A stretch of DNA of 22,107 nt, from the NCBI GenBank assembly GCA_003518245.1, contig DOZA01000270.1, positions 370 through 22,476 of the forward strand. The letters run 5' to 3'. The notes under the pieces are model-generated. The model did not search any database. It was not told where the DNA came from and saw only the letters and a program-made list of their open reading frames with translations. The stretch comes from Bacteroidales bacterium. GTDB taxonomy: Bacteria > Bacteroidota > Bacteroidia > Bacteroidales > VadinHA17. Made by a program: the position numbers and the translations under genes. Numbering within the stretch: the stretch's first letter is position 1; every line of letters starts with the position of its first letter. Shown in pieces: positions 7,540-13,608 of the stretch.

Positions 7540-8559
7540 TTAACTTTTAAGTTCTTCCAGTTTACCAAGCAGTTTTTCAAAGTATTCAAGGCATTCATTC
7601 ATTGTACCGGCATATCTCCCTCCTGCAGCATTTTTGTGTCCACCGCCATCAAAATATTCAGCAGCAAAGGTATTAACATTAAAATCACCTTTCGATCTTA
7701 AGGATATCTTTATATGATCTTCCTTTTCAATAAAAAGTGCAGACAAAATAATACCTTTAACAGATAAGGGTATATTAACAAATCCTTCGGTATCACCAAC
7801 CTTATGCCTGAACCTTTGCAGATCAGCCCTGTTCAGATAAATATAAGCTGTACTATGCTCCTCCAGATACACCAGTCTTTCATAGGTTGCAAATCCCTGC
7901 AGGCGTAATCTGTTAATTAAAAAATTATCATAAACATTTGAAACTATTGAATCCTTGTCAAGGCCGTTATCCAGCATTACTGCAACTTTTCTCAGTGTAT
8001 CACCATTAAACGTTCCAAAGCTGAAGTTCCCTGTATCTGTCATCATCCCTACAAATACTGCTTCCATAAATTGCTTATCAATACAAAATTTATCATCCAT
8101 TTTATTAACGAGCAAGAATACCAGTTCTGCAGTGGAGCTGAATTGAGGTTCTGATATCAGAAGGTCCACATCAATATCAGGATCAGGATGATGATCAATC
8201 AGTATTTTTCTTGCATCAGAAGTTCTGATATGGTTCTTTATATTACCCGATCGATCAATGCTATTGAAATCCAACATAATAATAAGATCAGCCTCTCTTA
8301 TATGTTTTACAGCCTTGCCGGGTTCTTTTTCACTTACAATGATTGATTCAGTTCCTTTCATCCACAGGAGAAAATCCTGTATAGAGTTAGGACTTACCAT
8401 CACAGCTGGTTTACCAAGATGCTCAAGATATCTGTTAAAACCAACCATTGAACCTATAGCATCACCATCGGGATTATGGTGACATACCAGCACTATATTA
8501 TTTGATCTATCAATTAAATCAGATAATAGTTTATTATATTTAACTTGTATTACTCTCAT
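7540..8559 (-). CDS. nrnA: DHH-family phosphoesterase (NrnA-like oligoribonuclease/pAp phosphatase)
   Basis: A 339-residue DHH/DHHA1 enzyme. Motifs in order: HHNPDGDAIG (27-36), the single Asp in IIMLDFNS (Asp97), the DHH triad in IDHHPDPD (122-124), MTDTGNFSFGT (Asp175) and, in the DHHA1 domain, GGGHKNAAGG (305-314). Together these bind two Mn2+ and the substrate; NrnA-type members degrade 2-5-nt RNAs and dephosphorylate pAp. An in-frame ATG at 8610 would add 17 residues, but a perfect TATATTTG promoter element (8584-8577) lies inside that extension and NrnA proteins begin near MRVIQVKYNKL, so I use 8559. It is the first gene of the DHH-FKBP-FKBP group and is divergent from ndk. Confidence 0.88.
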   Translation of the reverse strand: MRVIQVKYNKLLSDLIDRSNNIVLVCHHNPDGDAIGSMVGFNRYLEHLGKPAVMVSPNSIQDFLLWMKGTESIIVSEKEPGKAVKHIREADLIIMLDFNSIDRSGNIKNHIRTSDARKILIDHHPDPDIDVDLLISEPQFSSTAELVFLLVNKMDDKFCIDKQFMEAVFVGMMTDTGNFSFGTFNGDTLRKVAVMLDNGLDKDSIVSNVYDNFLINRLRLQGFATYERLVYLEEHSTAYIYLNRADLQRFRHKVGDTEGFVNIPLSVKGIILSALFIEKEDHIKISLRSKGDFNVNTFAAEYFDGGGHKNAAGGRYAGTMNECLEYFEKLLGKLEELKS

Positions 8560-8576
8560 AATGAAATAACAATTTT

Positions 8577-8584
8577 CAAATATA
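8577..8584 (-). promoter_or_regulatory. -7 promoter element TATATTTG for the DHH-FKBP operon
   Basis: An exact match to the Bacteroidota -7 consensus TAnnTTTG on the minus strand, 17 nt before the ATG at 8559. The -33 TTG is less clear; the nearest candidate is 23 nt upstream, longer than usual. It would give a leader of only ~10-15 nt. Confidence 0.5.
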
Positions 8585-8616
8585 GAAATTATTAGGTTAG
8601 ACTTAAACAATTGATT

Positions 8617-9042
8617 ATGCTTAATGACTTCACCTTTGCTTTCATCAAACCAAATGCTGTAAAAAACAGTAATATCGGTCCTATACTTTCTATGATCAAT
8701 AAAGCGGGGTTTCGCATTTCAGCAATGAAGATGATTCACCTTACAATATCGCAGGCAGAATCATTTTATGCTGTTCACGGTGAAAAACCATTTTTCAGGG
8801 ATCTTGTTAAATTTATGTCTTCAGGCCCTGTTGTAGCTATGATACTTTGCTGCGACAATGCAGTTGAAGAATTCAGGAAACTGATTGGTGAAACTGATCC
8901 TGCCAGGGCCGGAGAAGGAACAATAAGAAAATTATTCGCTACCTCTTTACAGATGAATGCCGTGCATGGTTCAGACAGCAACGAAAATGCTATAAAGGAA
9001 GCAGCTTTCTTCTTTTCAGAATTTGAAAGGTACTATTCCTGA
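8617..9042 (+). CDS. ndk: Nucleoside diphosphate kinase
   Basis: A 141-residue NDK that transfers the gamma-phosphate from NTPs to NDPs through a phosphohistidine. Seen: FAFIKPNAV (7-15, with conserved Lys11), the GETDP loop (91-95) and the active-site MNAVHGSDS (113-121) with the catalytic His117 of the N-x-x-H-G-S-D signature. Length is normal. A TTG at 8611 could add two residues, but ATG at 8617 gives the usual spacing to the first strand. It is divergent from the DHH gene, with 57 bp between the two ATGs. The ndk/DHH/FKBP grouping is, as far as I recall, common in Bacteroidota. It converges on dciA with 13 bp between stops. Confidence 0.95.
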   Translation: MLNDFTFAFIKPNAVKNSNIGPILSMINKAGFRISAMKMIHLTISQAESFYAVHGEKPFFRDLVKFMSSGPVVAMILCCDNAVEEFRKLIGETDPARAGEGTIRKLFATSLQMNAVHGSDSNENAIKEAAFFFSEFERYYS

Positions 9043-9055
9043 ATAATAAAGCAGA

Positions 9056-9346
9056 TTACCTGAGTATTATCTCTTTGACCAATTCTTCACCAGCCTTTTC
9101 ATTAAGCCTCTGCTTAAGTGATTCCTTAACCATGAAGAGCTCATTCCTCACCACTGATGAATTAAGGTGAATAAATAATTTTCCTTCTTTAATGTATACT
9201 TTTGAGGTACGTTTAGCTATTGCCATGCCGGCTATTTCTTCCCATGAATTTACCAGGCCTATTTCTTTTAACCTTTTGTCTATATTCATTTCCGAACGGT
9301 ATTCTTTCAATACCTCGCTTAATATCATAGTTTTTTTACGCCTCAT
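9056..9346 (-). CDS. dciA: DUF721/DciA-type protein, putative replicative helicase loader
   Basis: A 96-residue single-domain DUF721 protein: WEEIAGMAIAKRT (35-47), beta-strands KVYIKEGKLFIHLNSSVVRNEL (49-70) and a final helix. DciA proteins of this family deliver DnaB helicase at replication start in bacteria without DnaC/DnaI. Whether the Bacteroidota short forms do so is inferred from the domain. Its ATG overlaps the recF stop by one base (TGATG), so translation is coupled, and the recF-dciA order is a recurring arrangement. Met7 is an alternative start. Confidence 0.82.
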   Translation of the reverse strand: MRRKKTMILSEVLKEYRSEMNIDKRLKEIGLVNSWEEIAGMAIAKRTSKVYIKEGKLFIHLNSSVVRNELFMVKESLKQRLNEKAGEELVKEIILR

Positions 9347-10470
9347 CAGGTCTTTCCCTTTCCATTTATTACTATTTCCCTGATACCCTCATCAATCATG
9401 AACAGCTTATATTCAATATTAATTTGCGATAACACAGCCTGCATCCGGTCCTTATGAGTATCAGTTATAAAGATCTGTCCAAACCTGTTATCAGACACAA
9501 GTTCTATTATCTGGGCAACTCTTTTTTCATCAAATTTATCGAATACATCATCCATTAGCAAAACAGGTTTTAAGCCTCCTTTTTTACTGATATATTCAAA
9601 TTTAGCTAGTTTAAGTGCAACAAGGTACGATTTCTGCTGTCCCTGCGAACCAATATCCCTTATTGAGTATCCATCCATCTCAAGATTCAGGTCATCACGG
9701 TGAATCCCTGATGTGGTATATTTCAGTATCCTGTCTTTTTCAATATTCATATCAAAGAGTTCATTCATTGAATGATTCAGAAGCTGTGACCTGTAATTTA
9801 ACTTAACCTGCTCCCTCTTCTCTGAAATATGATCATAATATTTCTGGAACAAGGGTATTATTTCCTCAACAAAAACTGCCCTGCTATCAAATATTCTTTT
9901 ACCCGGTTTTTGCATCTGCATTTCCCATAATTCAAGCATCTGCCTGTCGAATTTACCTTCTGCAGCATAATCTTTAAGCAGCCTGTTTCTCTGCTTAAGA
10001 GCTTTATTATATGATATTATGTCATCCAGGTATTCGCGGTTAAACTGGCTTATAACATTATTCATAAATTTCCGGCGTTCTTCGCTCCCATCTGTAATAA
10101 TACTATTATCAGCCGGTGATATCATAACTACTGGATATCTGCCTATATGCTCTGATATACGTGTATATTCCTTGCCATCTCGCCTGAAAACCTTTCGTTT
10201 ACCCTTCTGTAAACCACACATAATTTTCTCACTGCCATGCTTATTTTGAAAAATGCCCTTGATAATAAAATAGTCATACCCATGCCTGATATTTATACTG
10301 TCAACACTAACAAAATAACTCTTGGTGAGTGAAAGGTAGTGGATAGCATCAAGTATATTAGTCTTGCCAACACCATTATCCCCAACAAAGCAGTTTATCC
10401 TAGGTGAAAATCCAATATCTATTTCACTGTAATTCTTAAAGTTCGACAGATTAAGCCTTTTAAGATACAT
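9346..10470 (-). CDS. recF: DNA replication/repair protein RecF
   Basis: A 374-residue ABC/SMC-like ATPase that helps RecOR load RecA at ssDNA gaps. Motifs: Walker A GDNGVGKT (30-37), the RecF hallmark GIHRDDL (255-261), ABC signature SQGQQKS (275-281), Walker B PVLLMDD (302-308) followed by the D-loop FDKFDEKR. I start at the ATG at 10470 (MYLKRLNLSNFKNY, the usual RecF N-terminus). An ATG four codons earlier (10482) is also open, but the -7 element at 10500-10493 would leave it almost no leader. It is coupled to dciA downstream and divergent from the TPR-ribH pair across ~195 bp. Confidence 0.95.
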   Translation of the reverse strand: MYLKRLNLSNFKNYSEIDIGFSPRINCFVGDNGVGKTNILDAIHYLSLTKSYFVSVDSINIRHGYDYFIIKGIFQNKHGSEKIMCGLQKGKRKVFRRDGKEYTRISEHIGRYPVVMISPADNSIITDGSEERRKFMNNVISQFNREYLDDIISYNKALKQRNRLLKDYAAEGKFDRQMLELWEMQMQKPGKRIFDSRAVFVEEIIPLFQKYYDHISEKREQVKLNYRSQLLNHSMNELFDMNIEKDRILKYTTSGIHRDDLNLEMDGYSIRDIGSQGQQKSYLVALKLAKFEYISKKGGLKPVLLMDDVFDKFDEKRVAQIIELVSDNRFGQIFITDTHKDRMQAVLSQINIEYKLFMIDEGIREIVINGKGKT

Positions 10471-10492
10471 TTCATTATACATTTATTAGAAG

Positions 10493-10500
10493 CAAATTTA
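10493..10500 (-). promoter_or_regulatory. -7 promoter element TAAATTTG for recF-dciA
   Basis: An exact TAnnTTTG match on the minus strand, 22 nt before the chosen recF ATG (10470) and 10 nt before the alternative (10482). No convincing -33 TTG at 19-21 nt spacing. Placement favours the shorter RecF. Confidence 0.42.
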
Positions 10501-10614
10501 CTAATTCTTGCCGGCACTGTAATATTTCTTTTTCAACAGGTAATCTTAGAGGCCAACCTGTCAATATCAGGGGTATTTTTTTTATTAAATGTTTTATATA
10601 CAAAGGAAAAAAAC

Positions 10615-10622
10615 TACTTTTG
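10615..10622 (+). promoter_or_regulatory. -7 promoter element TACTTTTG for TPR-ribH
   Basis: An exact TAnnTTTG match 43 nt before the TPR gene start, followed by an AT-rich leader. The -33 position holds GTTTT instead of a clean TTG. It is the only good candidate for the rightward pair in the 10483-10665 gap. Confidence 0.45.
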
Positions 10623-10665
10623 CGAAACTTATTCAAACGATCGAAAGGCTTAAATAAAATATAAA

Positions 10666-11349
10666 ATGGCAAAAGCTAAGAAGAAGGAATCACCAAAAGC
10701 TATTGAAGGTGTAGAAGAAACACTGACAAAGACCGAACAGTTTCTTGAGGATAATTGGAAATCAATCACTTACGGCCTTGCTGTAGTTGCTGTACTTGTA
10801 GGTGTTGTCTGGTTGTATAACAAGAGAATAGGCAATAAAACTGAAGAAGCCCTCTCACAGATGTATGTGGCCGAGGAATATTTTGCAAACGATTCTCTTG
10901 ACCTTGCTCTGTACGGTGATGGAAACTACCTTGGTTTTATTGATATTGCTGACGAATACAGATCTAGCAGGCCAGGTAACCTGGCTAATTATTATGCAGG
11001 TATTTGTTTACTGAGATCTGGCCAGTATGAAGATGCTATCGATTACCTTGAAAAATTCAAAAAGAATGATATGTCATTAAGTCCTGTAGCACTTGGATGT
11101 ATTGGAGATGCTTATGTTGAACTGGGTGAAACAGACAAGGGTATAGATTATTATCTCAAAGCTGCAGATTATTCAGATAATTCATTCTATAATCCGCTTT
11201 ACCTGATGAAAGCTGGTCAGTTGTATGAACTTGAAGACAATTATGTGGAGGCGCTGAAAATATATCAGATAATCAAGAACGAGTATCCTGAGAGTTCAGA
11301 AGGCAGGAATATTGATAAGTACATTGCAAGGGTCAAGGTAATACAATAA
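10666..11349 (+). CDS. Membrane-anchored tetratricopeptide repeat protein
   Basis: A 227-residue protein with a Lys-rich cytosolic start (MAKAKKKE), one transmembrane helix (~34-51, [17 protein letters not shown]) and an extracytoplasmic part made of TPR-like helix pairs: [49 protein letters not shown] and [24 protein letters not shown]. The plan resembles YfgM, the periplasmic partner of the SecYEG translocon and chaperones, but sequence alone does not prove that role. Its stop overlaps the ribH start by one base (TAATG), so the two are translationally coupled, a pairing I recall as usual in Bacteroidota. Confidence 0.88.
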   Translation: MAKAKKKESPKAIEGVEETLTKTEQFLEDNWKSITYGLAVVAVLVGVVWLYNKRIGNKTEEALSQMYVAEEYFANDSLDLALYGDGNYLGFIDIADEYRSSRPGNLANYYAGICLLRSGQYEDAIDYLEKFKKNDMSLSPVALGCIGDAYVELGETDKGIDYYLKAADYSDNSFYNPLYLMKAGQLYELEDNYVEALKIYQIIKNEYPESSEGRNIDKYIARVKVIQ

Positions 11350-11837
11350 TGGCAACAGCAGACCTTTCATCATATGATCCTGATATTATACCATCAGCCG
11401 GTAATATGAAATTTGGTATAGTAGTATCAGACTGGAACAGGGATATTACATGGAACTTACTTGATGGTGCTGTCATGATACTTAAGAAACATGGCACCTT
11501 TGATGAGAATATCATTATTGAACATGTTCCCGGTAGTTTTGAGCTCCCTCTCGCAGCCCAGCTTTTGTATGAAAATAATGATATTGATGCTGTTATATGC
11601 CTTGGCTGTGTAATACAGGGTGAAACACCTCATTTTACTTATATATGCCAGGGTGTAACACAGGGCATTGCACAGTTGAACCTCAAGTATAATACCCCGT
11701 TTATTTTTGGACTTTTAACAACCGACACCCTGCAGCAGGCAATTGACCGTTCTGGAGGTATTCATGGAAATAAGGGAGATGAAGCGGCCCTTACTGCTAT
11801 CAGGATGGTTGATATGAAGAGAAGAATAACGGATTGA
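11349..11837 (+). CDS. ribH: 6,7-dimethyl-8-ribityllumazine synthase
   Basis: A 162-residue lumazine synthase, the penultimate riboflavin step (condensing 5-amino-6-ribitylaminouracil with 3,4-dihydroxybutanone 4-phosphate). Seen: FGIVVSDWN (22-30), the substrate loop [10 protein letters not shown] (61-70), [15 protein letters not shown] (86-100) with catalytic His95, and the phosphate-binding [12 protein letters not shown] (139-150). Length is normal. The N-terminal ~18 residues extend before the fold, as in other Bacteroidota. No FMN riboswitch is seen upstream and no other rib gene is nearby. It converges on the channel gene with a single base between stop codons. Confidence 0.95.
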   Translation: MATADLSSYDPDIIPSAGNMKFGIVVSDWNRDITWNLLDGAVMILKKHGTFDENIIIEHVPGSFELPLAAQLLYENNDIDAVICLGCVIQGETPHFTYICQGVTQGIAQLNLKYNTPFIFGLLTTDTLQQAIDRSGGIHGNKGDEAALTAIRMVDMKRRITD

Positions 11838-11838
11838 T

Positions 11839-13584
11839 CTACCTTAGTATTTTCCTCACAAATGCAACAGTGAAATAAGACATAAGGAACAAACCAATAA
11901 AACCCTCTATTCCTGACATCCACCTTATAGATCCATGTGGATAGTGGTCACCATATCCAATAGTTAAAAAAGTTATAGCGCTATGGTAAAATGCCCTGGC
12001 TACAATTGAAATCCTGTCATCAACCGAAGCTATAATATCAGACCGTGAAAACAACATCATAAACAGGTATATAAAACTGAATACCAGGTATGATACTACC
12101 ATGGTAAAAAGCACCCTGATAGGATTGGTGGCATATTGTCCGGCAGCATCAAAGATGAGCCATCGAAAACCATATGAGATATAGGCAGGCAAAGCAGCTA
12201 TACCTTCCCTGTGCTTTAAGGTCTCCAGTAATTCAGATTTCGACTCAAGGCGTTTAAACATCACATATGCCCTGTCTTCATCCTCATATTTACCTGTTAC
12301 ATTGAAATTCTCCTTTAGTATCCTGAACTGTTCTGACTTTTGTCTTATACTGGTGTCAGTCTGGCTCAATATTACTTTTTTGCACATATTATTGTTCCAG
12401 TCCATATATAATTTACCCAGCAGTCTCATCCCCGAAAGATTAAGGGTGTTCAGGTGATACTCCATATTAAAAGGTTCCATATCAATAATATCCTTCACAA
12501 TCGAGTCAGAAAGGTCCAATGTACCAGCACCCGATATTCTTATATCAACATAATGATCAAGATGGCATGACCTTAGTGATAATTGTTTGAAATATGATCC
12601 GTTGAAGCTTAATTCGCCAGAGCCAAAATCTGTTTTTTCAAAACTTGCCTCGGCTGATTTCATTTCCATAAGGCTGAAGTCCTTCACCCCCGATCCCATG
12701 GATACACGCTTAAAGAAAAATTTGGTTCCTGAAAACAGAGCTCCCTCCATAACAAAATCGCCATCACCGTATACCGACCTGTTAAAATTAACCCTTCCGT
12801 GACCAAAATCCACAGCCCTGAAATCAACCCTGCTATTACCGAATTCCACACGTTCAAAAATCACATCACCCTTACCAAACGAGGCATAATGAAAATCAAT
12901 CCTTCCGGATACTATACGTGATATCTTGAAAGAAAAATCACCCTCACCAAACCGGCTATTAATAAAAAGTATTTTCCCCGAATTGAATTCAGTATTGGCA
13001 AAACTAATATTACCCTTTGAGAAAACCATATCCTGAAAATCTTTCAAGCCGTCATTAATTACTGAATTCTTAAACTCAAAATCTCCTTCGGCAAAATGGG
13101 CACCTGTCAGTTCAATATGGCCATCCTTAATATATGTACTTGATAATGAAAAATTTCCTTTCCCTGACCTTATATTATTAAATAAGACCTGGCCACGAGC
13201 AAAATGTGATTCTTCGAAAGAAACATCTGAATCACCAAAATCTGTAAACGAAAAATCAGTGGCTGTATGTGCTATAAAAAAGGAATTCCTGGCTGAGAAA
13301 TTATTTAAAACCACATAGTCTTTCCTGTCAATATCTTTTTGCTGCCTGTATACTGATAACGAGAAATCTTCCACCATGCAATTATCCAGTATTACATCCT
13401 TCCCTTCGTCAATTAAGGTATAAATATCAGCTGTATCCAGATTGCCCATCAGTTCAGTTGAAATTTCTTTGTTCTTATCATCCAGGAAGGTGATAATAGC
13501 TGTCCTGGGGTAACAAACCCCTTTCTCGGAAATAAACTTGACATTTTTTATTTCTACCTGGTAAGAAGAATATCTCATTTCCAT
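11839..13584 (-). CDS. Two-TM potassium channel with N-terminal 12-residue-repeat solenoid
   Basis: A 581-residue protein. The C-terminal ~95 residues are a K+ channel pore (Ion_trans_2 type): TM1 ~489-512, pore helix ~527-540, selectivity filter TIGYGD (541-546) and TM2 ~556-577, after which only a few residues remain. Ahead of it, residues 116-331 are exactly 18 consecutive 12-residue units with the pattern F-x-x-G-x-h-x-F-x-x-x-x: Phe, or once Met and twice Leu, at position 8 of every unit, and Gly at position 4 in 14 of 18. This predicts a beta-solenoid facing the cytosol. Residues 332-400 continue as less regular beta repeats and ~414-480 are helical. Pentapeptide-repeat/channel fusions are known in bacteria, but here the period is 12, not 5. 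It follows addB by 24 bp and is probably the last gene of that operon. Confidence 0.85.
   Translation of the reverse strand: MEMRYSSYQVEIKNVKFISEKGVCYPRTAIITFLDDKNKEISTELMGNLDTADIYTLIDEGKDVILDNCMVEDFSLSVYRQQKDIDRKDYVVLNNFSARNSFFIAHTATDFSFTDFGDSDVSFEESHFARGQVLFNNIRSGKGNFSLSSTYIKDGHIELTGAHFAEGDFEFKNSVINDGLKDFQDMVFSKGNISFANTEFNSGKILFINSRFGEGDFSFKISRIVSGRIDFHYASFGKGDVIFERVEFGNSRVDFRAVDFGHGRVNFNRSVYGDGDFVMEGALFSGTKFFFKRVSMGSGVKDFSLMEMKSAEASFEKTDFGSGELSFNGSYFKQLSLRSCHLDHYVDIRISGAGTLDLSDSIVKDIIDMEPFNMEYHLNTLNLSGMRLLGKLYMDWNNNMCKKVILSQTDTSIRQKSEQFRILKENFNVTGKYEDEDRAYVMFKRLESKSELLETLKHREGIAALPAYISYGFRWLIFDAAGQYATNPIRVLFTMVVSYLVFSFIYLFMMLFSRSDIIASVDDRISIVARAFYHSAITFLTIGYGDHYPHGSIRWMSGIEGFIGLFLMSYFTVAFVRKILR
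12592..13239 (-). repeat. Coding tandem repeat: 18 x 36 bp (12 residues)
   Basis: This region encodes residues 116-331 of the channel protein as 18 contiguous 12-residue units without a single insertion or deletion. Examples are FGKGDVIFERVE, FGNSRVDFRAVD and FGHGRVNFNRSV, which are adjacent. The units are diverged at DNA level, so the array is old and kept by selection on the protein fold, not a recent slippage product. Confidence 0.85.
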
Positions 13585-13608
13585 ATGTCTAATATATAAA
13601 TATTTCCT

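Noticed and set aside
8560..8610. N-terminal 17-residue extension of the DHH protein
   Set aside because: It contains an exact -7 promoter element and is not part of the family's usual N-terminus.
10475..10672. 65-residue minus-strand frame upstream of recF
   Set aside because: It covers the divergent promoter region, has no domain, and overlaps the start of recF out of frame.
12592..13239. Tandem 36-bp array considered as a CRISPR or satellite repeat
   Set aside because: The DNA units are diverged and in frame; periodicity exists at protein level only and there are no spacers.
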